The translations under genes and the position numbers were made by a program. Below, piece after piece: positions 1-12,465 of a stretch of DNA of 64,000 bases; within the stretch, counting starts at the first letter, position 1, and every line of letters begins with the position of its first letter. The notes under the pieces are model-generated. The model was not told where the DNA came from, searched no databases, and worked only from the letters and a program-made list of their open reading frames with translations. The stretch comes from Anarhynchus alexandrinus. Lineage: Eukaryota; Chordata; Aves; Charadriiformes; Charadriidae. The stretch spans positions 955,118 through 1,019,117 of the forward strand of contig VUYV01000181.1 of assembly GCA_008711295.1 (NCBI GenBank). Direction: 5' to 3'.

Positions 1-640
1 TTATTGCTCATTAGGGCAGCTGTGTGTGAGCCACGCGGAGCTATGGAGGGCTGGGCTACGGAGCTGGGGGGCTGGGGGCAACCACAAAAAGGAGATTTGT
101 CTCCTTTTATCCTCGGGTAAAGCCTTGCCTAGAGGATAAACTCCTTTTCCTCATGCGGGCAGGGCAGGCGCGGGCAGAGCAGAGCCTCTCCAGCCGAGCG
201 GGAGCGAAGCAGTGACCATCTGCTCAGCCGCCGCCTTGAGCTGCTGTGGATCGCAAATGCCCCCTTGAGCCCAGGGAAGGGATTGTTCGTACGGATGTCC
301 TCTTGTCAGCCCTCGACCTTCCTCTAGCCTTCTGGTGAAGGAAAAAGGTCCTTTTCGCGGTAGGATTTTAAGAGGTATTCCTATTCTTTCCCTTTGATGG
401 GTAGCTTTGGGTGCAGCGCTGTTTTGCAGGGCAGAGGAAGGCACGGTGGTTCCCGCCTCCGCCACCCCGTGCATCCCTGCCCTGCTGTGGTCTCCTCACC
501 AGGGCACGCACAGAGAACCATTTTCCATGTTCTGATCCTTTCTCCTTTGCTCCGAGCTGTGCGCGGTGCCAACTGCGCAGTATTTTAACGGCAGCTTAAA
601 CGCAGCTTGTGTTTAGAAAATGTTTTTGGATCCCTTGTAA
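1..640. other. Non-coding, G-rich flank; no gene recognised
   Basis: Short overlapping open frames occur on both strands, but none resembles a known protein. The first 100 bases are G-rich on the plus strand. A G10 run follows at 642-651. The only structured element seen is the nested inverted repeat listed at 87-148. Confidence 0.6.
87..148. repeat. Nested inverted repeats with two alternative foldings
   Basis: AAAAGGAG (87-94) is the perfect complement of CTCCTTTT at both 101-108 and 141-148. TTTATCCTC (106-114) is the perfect complement of GAGGATAAA (132-140). A transcript could form two adjacent local hairpins. Alternatively it could form one 17-bp stem with an 11-nt bulge on its 5' side. 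The arms also contain an inverted pair of GATA-type sites. The pairing is seen directly; any function is unknown. Confidence 0.5.
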
Positions 641-651
641 TGGGGGGGGGG

Positions 652-1313
652 AAATGCATAATTATTTAGAAAGAGTCTGTAAGCAATTGTGTGGGGTATG
701 AATGAGCTCCTGTCACCTAAGCTTCATACAACTTGTGTCACCTTGGCCTCCTCTGTTTCTGTGAAAGGTTGGCCATGTGTCACGCCTGACTATTCTTTTT
801 CATGAGTTTATTCTCACTCCATTAAATTCCATGAAAACTTCTGAGCTACTTCCTCTTCTATTCCCAGTAGTCCAAATAGTTAATTTGCTAATGGCCGGCT
901 ATCACGAAGAGATGCCAGTGTGTCAGCTCCCAGGAACTCAGCATTTAAGAGTTTACAGGGGTTGCATCCTCCATCAACCAGCCGTTGAGCCTAGCACCTC
1001 TCTGCTGCCTGGGTTGTTGCATGCCACGTTGTACATTTTGATGAAGCAAATGATGCAGCATTCTGCCCTGGCAGATCATCAGATCCAGGGAAAAAACTGA
1101 ATGGGTATGATAAAACCAGTGATTTAATATGATGTCTGCCCTGCTGTTCCCCAGTTTGGGGGATTCATGTAAGTGAGGAGCAGATGGGATCTCCAGGGGG
1201 AAATTCTAGGCTTGCATTACTGAAACCAGTGTAAATTTAGTACTGTATTTCTAAAGTGTTGCTGGAAAGCAGCCAGGAGTCTGAAATCTATCCAAGGTTT
1301 TCACCTCTCTGAT
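652..1313. other. Non-coding; nothing identified
   Basis: This is ordinary mixed sequence. A 107-codon open frame from 777 has no recognisable domain and no sequence bias suggesting coding. Nothing else is supportable. Confidence 0.55.
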
Positions 1314-1372
1314 TCATATATATATATATTTTATATATATAGTTATATATACACACACTTATTTATTCATAT
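1314..1372. repeat. TA-rich simple repeat
   Basis: Imperfect (TA)n runs are interrupted by TTTT, AGT and a short ACACACAC stretch, ending in ATTTATTCATATATTT. This is low-complexity microsatellite-like DNA. Confidence 0.85.
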
Positions 1373-4300
1373 ATTTCTCATGGGTGGGAATATGAGGTTT
1401 CATTCTCATGTGTTTGTGGTTCATCTTGCTTTAAATGTCACCTGACTCTCCATTTGCCCTTTTTGGAATGAGAGAGAACATCAAAGTCCTCACCAACTGT
1501 AACTACCGAGGAAATGCTTGCACTGCTCCCAAGAACAGGCACTGGTAATGCGGTTGTACCAGCCAGTTCTTAAGTTGTGCTGTAACCATCCAGGTCCCCA
1601 AACTTCTCATGCAATTTGTGATGGATAAAGACATTTTCACTCTTTCTTTTGTGCCCAGCTGCCTGACAGAGTGTAGCTACCAGCTATTAGACCATCATCC
1701 CTCTTCTGCCCCTTGAAGATGGTGGCACATCAAGAAACCCCCCTTTGCTTCACTGTCCATAGTATACACTTTACAAAGCCCCTTGAGGAAGGCAGGAATG
1801 CTGTAAATACAAAATCCTTTTCTAGAGGTTGTTAGAGTTGCACGCAGCATGTGGGACATTGCTGCTTTTCATTAAAGCCGTCTTGGGCCACTCTAGAGGC
1901 AACAGCTTTCCTCTGGCACGCTCTGCATCCTGTCCCTTGCGCTGCCTTCCCCAGCGGTGCACCGAATGATTTGAAAGTACTACAGCCAAGAGAAATCTTG
2001 GCCCCATCCTATCTAATCTGATCAGTTCAACAGAGCAAGAGTGATAGAAATCCACAAACCCTGCCAATAAAAAGGTTTTCTTTGGCTTGGGCTGACATTT
2101 GGCGTGATCTTCATCGGGATGTGAAAGTGATTCAAAAAAATAATCAAGAAGAATGTCCCTTAGAAATCAAGACTAAGATCGGATGATTTAAAAACAGGAG
2201 CTGACACGAAACAGTCTTCTTCAGCAAGGGTCAGCTGACATACCATATTGATTTCGGGAAAAGCCCAGGGATGGAAAAGCTTCATGTCATTACATGCCTC
2301 CTCATGCAACAGCAGTCTTTCAAGCAGCCCTGGCAAACAGCATCAATAATGCTGTTTTTAGTTTTTTTTTCCTGGGTAAGAAGCCTTCCATGTCTTCAGC
2401 TGAAGACGCTACAGAAGTGCTAAATGTTGATGTAATCACAAGTTTGCCAGTGTGCAAGTGAGATGCAGTAAACTTGGTCTAGAAATGGAAAATCAACATT
2501 TTAAAACATTATTCAAAACTATAAATCAGACATTATACTCCAAGCTCAGCTTAAACGATACCAAGGAGTTAAATTTGGCATTTTGTTTTGTCCCACGTTG
2601 CATCTTGTAACTTTTACTGAAAGTCCTCAAAAATTTTTAAGAAATCAATGTATCCCTATTAAACATCTTGGTTTCCATAAATCAGCATTTTCCAATAGAA
2701 GATCTGTCTGCCTATTCTTATTTTATTTTTGATCAGCGTTATATTTCAGAGAAATGTATTTTGCAGTGCAGCCTCAGAAACAGGTGAATTACTATGCTGG
2801 CTCAGATCCATACTTCGATTAGATTCATATTTTGCATTTGACAGTACAGCAGAGAGGTCATTTCAGAATCCATTGCAAGAAGCACGGGAATGGAGTTACC
2901 CGCTCGGGGAATTTTCTCCCCAGCCCATTCTAGACGGCCACGACGTGGCTGAAGTTCCCTCAACATTCTCCTGAACACTATGGTCTCGGTGATCCTGATC
3001 CCGGTGATTTCCCCCGTTCATTCCTATAGGAAAGCGATTCGCTTTCCTTAATTTCTTTATTTAAACCTGATTCTCGCAACGACTTCGGAGGTGACATTGA
3101 TGTACATCCACGCGCCGCGAGCGCTGTACACAGCTGTGCCGGGCTCCCCGTGCCATGACCCCTCGCTGCCCAGGGACTCCGACTCCACGGATAACCTTTC
3201 TTTTCCAAGGCAAGCCCTGCTTCCCTGGGACTTGCCACGACCTTTCCTTTCCTACAGGGAGGAGACAAAAAAGCAGCCGCCTCCCCTTGGATGGAGCTGC
3301 TGGATCGTTCAGCAGATGTCTGGTTGTGTGCCACTCGGAAAATGTCACTGCCTGCCGGCAGCTCCAAGCAGGTGATTAATGCCAGATTGAGGATTTTTCG
3401 GAGCTACATTCGGATCCTTCTGTTCGCTGCCACTCGGTGAAATGACAGCCCGGCCCTCCCAACACCGGAGGCAAGCGTAACGCCTGGCACAAGATGGAAG
3501 CAGGGGATCTTCCAGGGCTCCGGCGGGGAGGATGAAGGTCTTACCAAGACCACGGGGGAATTAGAGATGAATGGGCGATTCAGCCTGGGGCGAACCCTGC
3601 AGTCGTGGCTCCAGCGAGGGCTCGTGGACGCCGTCCCTACTCTGTTTGCTTTGCCTCATCAGCTACAGATTTGTCATTAGAAAAATGGTGCTAATTATTT
3701 GGCTGCTTCCCCCAGAAGCGGCTGGGTTTGAGCAGGTGCCACGGAGTTTCAAAACCGTTTAGGATGTAGACGGTGCAGAATGCAAGTGGCGGCTGGAGTA
3801 TCATCGCGTGTGCAAGAAAGCCTTCGAGGGGTGGAATGAAATGTGCTGCTCGAGAGATTAGATGTTTATCCGGTTAGAAGCAAGAAATGAAGAAGGAAAG
3901 GTGAGAGATGAGGGAGGAGTGAGCATGAGGAAGCGATGCCTTCTTGAACCAAAAGATATCCCGGGAAGCCTCTGTGCAGGAGCGTAAGGGAGTCTTAGAC
4001 TTGTGCAGACCTCCACAATGGGAAGATTGTCCAAACGGGCTCAAACAGGGGTTTGTCCCTTCAGGGAGGGTTTTTTTTCAGTCTAAAAGGGTCAAACGTG
4101 ATAGTGTGATGTCTCCTGATAAGAGCAAAGAGGATTCTATCCCCTATAGAGGCTTTAAAAAACATTTGTTCTAAAATACAGTTTTTAAGCAAGCAAACAA
4201 AAGCATGCAGTACCCTGACCATCATCCCGAGCATGAGCTCAGCCCTTTTTCAAGTGTTGGTGTTGAAAAAAAGGGAAAAAGGTCAGCACCTGACTTTCTT

Positions 4301-4504
4301 TCCTCCCTCTCCCCAACTCCTCAATATATTTACCTCTTCTCCACTTCCTCCACACCCTCAGACTGGTTGCCTGCACTGCCACGTGAGGGGCTGTTCCTCC
4401 GAGCTGACAGCTCCTTCTTCCAAACTGAGGAGTTGGTGAGTCGCTGGTGCCGCTCCTTTCTCTATTTTAAATTTTTTGATCTCATGACTGAAACGAGAGA
4501 AAAG
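1373..4504. other. Non-coding; unique sequence
   Basis: No gene recognised. From about 3080 to 3500 GC and CpG rise modestly, which may reflect a regulatory block. Around 3660-3720 is a short AT-rich motif group including GTGCTAATTATTTGG, a homeodomain-like site. The open frames on both strands at 2978-3379 overlap each other and look like chance products of the raised GC. Confidence 0.5.
2392..2407. repeat. 16-bp perfect palindrome
   Basis: GTCTTCAGCTGAAGAC reads the same on both strands and has a CAGCTG E-box at its centre. It may be a binding site for a dimeric bHLH factor, or it may be chance. Confidence 0.4.
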
Positions 4505-4650
4505 AAAATCAAGGCTTTGGCTAAGTTCCCAGCCCTGTCACTTTCTGACCTTGAGCCAATCGCATGAACTTCTAATGTCAATATTCCCATCTGTTAAGCC
4601 TCACAAAGATGTTGTAAAGCAAAATTAATAAATTGTATTGGGATATCTAC
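4505..4650 (+). mobile_element. MIR-like ancient SINE fragment
   Basis: The order of words follows the MIR/CORE-SINE consensus as I remember it. There is a 'CCTGTCACTTTCTGACCTTGAG' type segment (tRNA-unrelated core) near 4533. This is followed by 'TTCCCATCTGTTAA' near 4584, corresponding to the MIR 'CTCATCTGTAAAATG' segment. Next comes 'CCTCACAAAGATGTTGTAAAG' near 4599, corresponding to 'CCTCATAGGGTTGTTGTGAGG', and then an AATTAATAAAT tail. Divergence is high, as expected for an insertion predating the amniote radiation. It could be the shared 3' end of an L2-type LINE instead. Confidence 0.5.
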
Positions 4651-6371
4651 ACTTACAGTCGGTAGCATTTCTTTCATGAGTAATCCCATCGACTTGTGTG
4701 CAATCACATTGAATAAAGTATTACTCATCATGAGTAAGGGGGTAAGAATCCAACCTTTAATATTTGTAAAAAGCTTGGGGATTTTTGTGGAAGAAGTTGG
4801 AGAGAGAGGCATTCTCTCTAATCCAGGCTACAAATGTGCAGAAATTCATCCACCATTAGCGTCTGAAAGTGCCCTGTTGACTCTCTTGCACACTTTCCCT
4901 GCTCAAAGGGTCATTTGGAGCCTGATGGTGCCCGGGGAGTGATCACGGGCTATAGCAGAGACAGAGATGGAGAAGAGAGCCAGCCAGGAGGGAGGGAGGA
5001 ATGAACGAAACTTTATCCTGTCAGAGTCAAAGGCTGAATCACAGCAGCGGGGAAAGCATATCCAATATTGAATCCTAATGAAAAAACACACCGGGACCTC
5101 ATTCAGCACTTCAAGTTTAGCTAACGTATCCTGAGGCACGCCACGCTCCTGCTTTTGCTGTGGAAGGATGCCCTTCAGACCATCTCCTTCAGAGAGTTCC
5201 AGAGTCCCTGCCCACAGCACGAAGAGTATCCTTGAGGAAGATGCTGTCCTCGGGAAGAACCGGCTTGGCTGCTCGCGGAAAGGACGGTGTCAAACTTTGA
5301 CAGCAATAAACTCACAGGAGAGGGTGCTGTGGGAAAGAGACAAGGGCGTTAGGTTTGAGAAGGAGAGGCTTTTTCACCCCCCAGTCCACCTGCTTATCAT
5401 GGGGAGATAACAGCTAACATAAACCCAGCTAGAAGTAGCTGCTGACATTTCCCTGCTGGTTCTTTCCTCTCCCCCTACACACCAGCAAATACAAGGAACG
5501 CCTGACTTTGATAGCAGCTGTCAGGCACGGGTCATCCTGCCAAACAGAGCTCTTCAGGCTTTTCCCACGGCAGGCTGAAACTCTGGAGGAGGAGAGGGGA
5601 CAGGGAGGTGGTGGAACTGGGAAGCCCATGGAGAAGGGCTGTGCAACATGACCAACCCTCCGGCAGCCATGTGCTCCGAGGCATTCGGTGTCACCTCTTT
5701 CCCATAGGCATCTCATCAGGATTTTTTCACGGGGAGCCACTCCACCTGTGCCAAATCAGATGCCAATAGTGCTTTGATCTGTGCCTGCGGGGGTTGTTTC
5801 TGTTCTGGCAAGCTACATCAAAACGTATGTGCCCACTAATGCGTTTTTCTGTCCGTCCCGAGCCTGGTCTGTGTTCAGGGTTCTCCTAGGACTGAGATAA
5901 CCTCATGGAAGTGGGGCTGCTTTGGGATTAGTATCTCACTTCATTGTAACTCCTGTGCAGCGATCCCAAATTTTGGCTAAGGTTTTTTTTTAGTATCTCT
6001 GGCATCTGATGCTGGAGAGAACACACTGTCACCTGGAATTCAGCTGACAGCATTTAAAATTGCACAGACACATCCCTGCCACAGCAGAAATCAAGTAACG
6101 TTCCCCAGGGCCAGGTTTTGATGGGAGTCATAAAGCAGCGCCCATATATATGAGCAGAGGGCTATACCCCATCAGACATGTTCACAGGAGAATTCAAATG
6201 GATTTGCGTCCCTCCCGCAAATAGATAAAAAAAACGAATAGGTCCTCTTGTGTGTTTATAGTTTTTGCAAGCGTATGGCATTAGTATCTACAATCAATAT
6301 ACCATGTCCTGACAGTGCGTGTGGTAAACAGAAGGGAGTCTGCCATGGCAACTGATGCATATTTCATAGAT
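4651..6371. other. Non-coding; unique sequence
   Basis: Overlapping open frames of 80-105 codons occur on both strands between 4900 and 5740, without recognisable domains. A short TATATAT run lies near 6145. No element could be assigned. Confidence 0.55.
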
Positions 6372-6455
6372 TTGGCCTGATTCTGATAGCTTTTTTTGCC
6401 CGTGTAATCCTCCTCTCGTACCTGTATGGGTCCATGTGAGATCAGAATTGGGTTA
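6372..6455. repeat. Small inverted-repeat (MITE-like) element remnant
   Basis: A left end GGCCTGATTCTGAT (6374-6387) faces a right end ATCAGAATTGGGTT (6441-6454). The inner 8 bp, ATTCTGAT/ATCAGAAT, are perfectly complementary and the outer part only roughly so. The 'GGCCTGATTCTGAT' end resembles a short palindromic interspersed repeat common in turtles and other amniotes. I cannot name the family with certainty. Confidence 0.35.
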
Positions 6456-7959
6456 ATTGATTTGTGCGTTCTCCAGCGTAAGCTCGGAAGCTTTCAGCAA
6501 ACAAAGATTTAAAATAATCTCCGAGATCTGGTTTCTAAGTGCGTTGGGCAGCTGGCGTACCGGTGGCTCCTATAGGCTTTGAAAGATGACCTTAAATCAC
6601 TTGGCCGATAAGTTAATTCTAATAGCTCACTTAACAAGTACTCCTTCATGACTATATATCCCTCATGACAACATCTAATGTTAAAGTGGTGTTCTGAAGC
6701 AGATAGGGGAAATTAGGATGGGAGGCAGAAACCGGTGAGGTTATATGGGTCTCAGACCACCGCAGCAGCTACGGGACAGTACTGTCGGTGTGCAAAAGTG
6801 CTGCTCGAGGTTCTTCGCCTCTTCGAATCACCTGGGCAGTTTCCTTCCCAATTTCCCCACTATTGCAAGTCTTCAGCCTTAGGTGTGTCCTCTTTAAGGA
6901 AAGTGTCATCCCATTTCCATGCTGTGGGTACAGAACTAATTCAATGAGAAGTGACTTTATTTAAGCGCTCTTCTGAGGTTTAAGGTTGTCATTACTGCCT
7001 GTGCTTTCTTCCTCAGAGAAATTCAGGAAACTCGTGTTGTTATTTGCCTCAAAGCAAACAAGCAGCTGGAAATGGCACGGGTTAGTTATGTTTAAAGAGA
7101 GAAATTGTTTCCTTTTATTTACTCTGTTTTCTTCTTAATTTGCTCAAGTGACCTTTTCTCCATTTAATGCTGAAAAGAGCAAACAGAACAGCTGATTGAC
7201 TTGGATATCTTTTATTCTTGGTTGTTGAACTCCAGGTACTCACACACACTTCAACTGACCTCTCTGCGATTTCAGCCTATTTACTTCAGCATGAACAAAA
7301 TAAAAAAAAACAAGACCACTATTTATTTCTTTACCTTTTCTTCCTCTTGCACTTCTACCACATAGATACCCCTGCAAGATGGTGACATCCTGGTATTGCC
7401 ATTTTTCCTATATATGATAAGAAAGCCTCCCTCATCTGCAGAAATTCTCATCCTTTCCCTTACCTCCTTTGCCCCTGTCTGTGTCTGCAATGCTTTCCTT
7501 AAGCTGCTGTTCCCAAATGATCATGTTTTCCAGGGCAAAACCATGCGGCTGATGTTAGAAAACAAGGCAGGAAATACAATATCTCTCAAAACAGCTTTAG
7601 GTTTCATTCAGGTCTTTGATGACCACTGTGCATTGAACTCTTCTTCTGAGCTTCCGCAGTAGCTTACATCTTCTTTTGTCCCCGAAAGGACGCGAGTCAT
7701 TTGTATGTGAATAGTTTCAATTGTTCTTCCCAAAGCATGTTATGCACGCAATGGCCTCAGCGGGATTCCATTTGCTGTCCTATGGCCCACTTACATCCTT
7801 CGCTGAGGTCTGTCTTAAATTAATTTCTTGTCATCTTCTCCAGACCTGAATGACCTAAGAAGAAGATGGGGGAGGGAGGAAATTTTGTTCTTTGAACGAA
7901 TGTTGCCCTTTTTCACTATACCACCCCATCCTCAGGCTCTTAATACACGCCTGTAACAA
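6456..7959. other. Non-coding; AT-rich unique sequence
   Basis: No gene recognised. Open frames at 6735-6947 and 7396-7662 have no identifiable domain. The CR1 fossil that follows may extend a little into the end of this stretch. Confidence 0.5.
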
Positions 7960-8690
7960 TGCTTGTCCTAGGGGTAGTCCCTGGAGCACCTCCCACTATT
8001 AACCTCTTTCCATGCTGAGAATTGGACTTTTTATTACAGCTCTTTGATTTTTATGTCATAGCTTGTTTTCAATCCATGAAAGAACTTTTACCTCTTACCT
8101 CAAGGTAACCCACTAAGCTTTCCTTAATAGCTCCTTGTGAGGGCTTTTCTCAAAAAATCTTTTGAAAACCTAAATAAATCACCTCTGCTTGTGCAGAGGT
8201 ATCCATTATTTTTGTTAACATTTTGAAATGCATTAAAATAGTTTGAGAAGCACGACGATTTACCGTGACAGCCTCCATGCTGGTTTGTCCCAAGCATCTG
8301 GGGGCATTGTCACTCTGTCTTCAATGCTTTCTCTCTTATCTTTTCTTCAATTGAAGTAAAGCTCGCCAGCCTGTAATTCCTTCATCTCCTTTCACACCTT
8401 TATTTAAAGATGGATACAGCACTGGCCACTTTTCAGCCCTCTGGCATGAGTTCTGATTTTAATGAAAAAAGTGACAGGCTTTGTGCTAATAGCTCTACTT
8501 CTTTGCTCTCTCATTCCTTCTGAATTTGTGTCTGGTCCCAGTGACCTATAGCAAATTGATGGTCTCATCCAGTAGTCTTTACATGTGCGAGTAGGTCCAT
8601 TAACTTCGGCAGCCCCTCTTTAACTTCAAAGAGCACATCTGTAGAAACGAGTGCTCTTCGATCAGGTCTTCTTCCTCCGTCTGTCATACT
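7960..8690 (-). mobile_element. Ancient CR1-type LINE fossil, reverse-transcriptase region
   Basis: Read on the minus strand, this stretch matches the order of conserved reverse-transcriptase blocks of CR1-clade LINEs. Near 8455-8360 there is a degraded 'W K V A - - V - I F K' block followed by an 'N Y R - - S - T S' block. Near 8285 is a segment like 'Q H G F' and near 8180-8150 one like 'Y L D F - K A F D'. Flanking phrases around 8000-8120 also match the ancient CR1 family abundant in turtles and crocodilians. Many frameshifts and stops are present, so it is long dead. Its 5' and 3' limits are approximate. Confidence 0.72.
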
Positions 8691-11600
8691 AAGCGTGGAT
8701 GTTTCCACGCCATCTTATGCTTCAAGAATTATTTGATTATGGGTGGGGTTTTTTTCACTTCTTCCTTTTTTCTTGCCATTGTATGTTGAGGTTTGGGCAT
8801 GGATGTTTTTCTACCATATGTGTGTGTGTTCTGTACTACAGCGGGTGTCTACACCCTTGCGTGAACTGTAGACTTCCAGCACACATCCTTATCCCTCCCT
8901 GGCAGTATATCACCTTCATTATCTTGAAAGGGCAACTACGAAATCGAGACTTTTCAGTCTTCCCCATGGAGACATGTATGTTTTTCTAAAAAAAAAAAAA
9001 AAAAAATTACTTTTTCAGTTATGTCTGTTATGTTTCCTCCTAGGGATTGAGGATTGAGGGAATTCAGTGAACCAGAAAGTAAATGCGATTGCATTCTCGG
9101 AGTAAAATGGGAAAGGTATAAAAATACAGGAGAGTGAAAAGCTATTTAGGTTAAGCAACGCGAGTAGCACAGTAGTTCTTGGATATAAAATGTCACAGGT
9201 GGACCAAACACTAAAAGAAGTATTATAAGAATAAGCGGAGTAACTCTTCAAATAACAGAAAGGGGACAGAAATCAAGCTGCCTGTAAGCTGGTGTTTGAT
9301 GTGTTTCAGATCAGGGTCATATATGTGATTGCCTGATATGGCAGAGGACTGGATTTGATGACACAAGAGATTTCTTTCACCTTTTTGTCTCAATGTTTCT
9401 GAGAGTTAAGTAAGGATGATGCCCTCAGTGGCAGCTGATTTAGACCATGGTTAGAAAAGCATAGCTGGAAGAGAGACAGAGTCATTAACTCCTCTGGTAT
9501 TATTGCTGCCTTACGTGCCACAACCTCGTTCAATTGGACTGAATGATTAACCAAGAACGCGGCTGATCCCCTCCGGTGTACAATTTAGGACGGATGCAGA
9601 CAGCCCGAAGCCTTGAGCGCCTTTGTGTCAAGCCAAGCGCAAGGTCTGCAAGATGGTGGCATGTATCCCCTGGAAGCAGTGCAAACAGTTAGATGGTGGG
9701 TTACAGAGAAAATGAGCAGAGAAGCACGAATCACATTTCCCCTCCTGCTGGTCTTTATCCCTTTGTCTTGACAGACCGTCAGGAACGGCTTTTACTCCTT
9801 TCCTCTCCACTTTCTCACACGGCATCTTCACAGTCAGCCCTTGGCAAAGGCTTTTTGGTGGCCATTCATTAATTCTGCTGTGGCCTTTAGTAATGTCATC
9901 TTGGCTCAAATGCGTTCTTGAAATACAGTGCTGCAGATTTCCCCAAATATCCTTGGCATGTTATATGGCACTGGGGTAATGCTAACTCTCTTAAAACATA
10001 GATGAAGCAAACAGTGCTAATTTATGCCTGGCTTTTTATTCCCAACATAATTTTGATTTTAATGTCCCATCCTCACCACATCAATATCTTTTCACTACTG
10101 GCATGTTGAAACAAAAAGTAAATATTTCATTTTCCTTTCTTTCACTAAGATGCTCACCCAGAGCATCTGGGAGTATGCAAATGAGACATGACTGAGGGAT
10201 GCTGCTTGGGTGCTTTATGGGACACCGGGGCATGAGGATATTGCCCACGAGTGTCAATGTGAATGGGAAATTAGCTACACTGGGTAGTGATGTATGATTT
10301 AATATAGCAAAGGATATTTACAGTAAAACAACAGCTCACAAGAATACATTGCAGAATCATAGACTCTGCCTGCAGGATCAGAAAGGTTTATTTATTTAAG
10401 ATATAAAAATCAAGCCACCCTTCTGCTTTGTTCTGCTGGGTATACTGAGCAGGGCAGTAGCCTATTGCTTTAACTATGATGTATTCCCCTTCCCCACAAA
10501 GCCCCTACACGCTTTACACAGTGGGCTATCAAAATTCTGTTTTTCTCATAATTTGAACTGCAGGTGATGTCCAGAAATCCCACATAAGTGGCCACGGAAC
10601 ACGAGTAAGGCACGTTGCCTTGAAGGGGCATTGAATGTGGCCTGGCCGCGGATGCACAGCTCCTGCGTGCATCAGTTTCTTCATCATCCTTTTGACAGGC
10701 TGCAGATCTGACCTAGTCCCAGAAACTGTCGCCAAATTAGTGCTGATTCTGATATCCAGTAGAGATTTTTTTCCATTATACTCTGCCTGTAAGGAGTCTC
10801 GAAGCGAAGCTTAGAAGCAGACCCAGGACTGGGCTCAGTCACCTGGAAATGGCATCTTGAAAAAAAACTTACATCTGACAGCCAGATTATTTAAGGCAAA
10901 AAACCCACTTCACCTGGAACTGTGCCCCTGCTGGAGTCTACAGCGCTCGCACTCCACTGGGACAAGGGCTTATGAAGAAACTCCAGAGACTGTTTCTGAG
11001 GCACAGTTTTTCCCTCGAGGAGTTGATTTGGCATTACTTTCTGGAATTAGTTCCTATTTTCCACCTATTTATTATCTTAGTGTTTGGAAAAATGGAGCCG
11101 GGCAAGCTCTAGCTAGCGCTGCCAGAGCGAAGCTGATAGTTTCCCATGTAAGCACACGGGCATTTCCATGTCAACAAACACTTTCTGCTGTGATATAACG
11201 TGAAGAACAAGACTGCTGAACAAATATAACCTTGAGATTTGCCTTTTTTTTTTTTGAGAAATAAGTGATTTTAAACAGTAAGATCCTTTCCATCCCTTCC
11301 TCCAGTCCCACGGAACGCAGTGGTTTATGAGACGTGCAGCCACCAGCTGGCATGCTGGAGGGCCACCGGGGAGCCAGGGTTGGGGCTGCTGGAGGAACTG
11401 GGGTGCCAGCTCATGGGAACGGGGGTGCAGCTCCCTCCCACTCCATCACGCTGCCCAGCAGGGACCCGGCTCCCTCTCCCCTTGTACTTTACTACAGCCT
11501 TTAACACTTGGCAGTGACGTGCCCGGTGAAATACAACCTGAAACAGCTCAGTACGTGTCGAAGACTGTTTGTTGGGGATCCAGTACTCAATTTGTCTCTG

Positions 11601-11919
11601 TACTTGCCTTGTACGATGGGTAATTTAGTAGCAGCACTTAGATAGCGAGGTGATAGATGCCTTGTAAATACAGCAGATAGATTAAGTTATTAGCGTAAAT
11701 GTGAAAAAAATCACAGATAGGGAAAGCGCCGAAGCTTTGCCCCTCATGCGCTCTGTGGAGGATGTCAATGAATGATCAGCAATCCTTTAAAACTCTGCCC
11801 AGACTCACAACTGAGTCCAAGAAACCTTTCCATAAACCGTACAAGGGAAGGGAAGGGAGCTAGCCCGTGTTTTCCTACCTTTTGCCACCCCTGGGGTGGT
11901 TGTGTCCTACCACACCTGA
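8691..11919. other. Non-coding; AT-rich unique sequence
   Basis: Contains an A19 run (8988-9006) and a T12 run (11244-11255). No gene recognised. A 96-codon open frame ends just at the A19 run, but there is no AATAAA upstream and no known protein match. Several frames at 10,857-11,623 are domain-free. Confidence 0.5.
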
Positions 11920-12345
11920 CGTGTAGGCGAGAGCCGCCCATCCCCGGCGTTGCCACCTTCCCCGGGCAGCTCCCACGGCGGCGCGCAGAGCCGGCAGAAG
12001 AGCGGCAGCCGGTGGGCATCTCCATGGCCTCACCTCACGGCGAGAGGGCGACGGGAAAGGTCTTTCTGCTAAAGCGACCGCAGCCTTGGGAGTGAAAGAG
12101 AAGGAGATGGGAAATAAAGCCGACCCTAATTTGAAGCTGTTGGGAGGAACTGCCTCCGCGCGGCGGCTTTACTCTCTAAAGCGTGTAGCCGCAGCCTTTG
12201 CCGCGCGGGGCCGGGCTCCCTGCCGTGCTTTTCAGCTCTGTTGGCGCGGCCCCGGCGCGAGGGAGCACAGGGAAGATGCGAGCCCTGCCGCCCACTGCAG
12301 GGCTGAGCCCCGACCTGGCAAAGGGGTGGGTTTCCCTGATCCCGC
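11920..12345. promoter_or_regulatory. CpG-island-like block
   Basis: I count roughly 40 CpG dinucleotides in about 430 bases of high-GC sequence, close to the number expected without CpG depletion. The surroundings are visibly CpG-poor. The density peaks near 11,945-12,020 and 12,155-12,290, with GC boxes such as GGGGCCGGGC. A promoter, an orphan CpG island or an exon of an unannotated transcript is possible. No TATA box or clear first exon can be identified. An open frame from 12,086 on the plus strand passes through it. Confidence 0.5.
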
Positions 12346-12465
12346 CAAGGGAAAGGGTCAGCTTCACTTCTTAGAAAAAAGGGAGATGCCGGGGTCTGCC
12401 AACAAAGAAAACCCAACTTCTGTATCAGAGCATCCGTCCGTGCTGGAGCTCGCTCTTCTACTGGG

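Noticed and set aside
1195..1260. ACCAGTGTAAATTTAG phrase resembling the amniote palindromic repeat
   Set aside because: No matching ends or inverted arm nearby; too short to call.
8699..9006. 96-codon frame ending at an A19 run, like a processed retrocopy
   Set aside because: No AATAAA before the A-run, no known protein in the translation, and the run can be a simple repeat.
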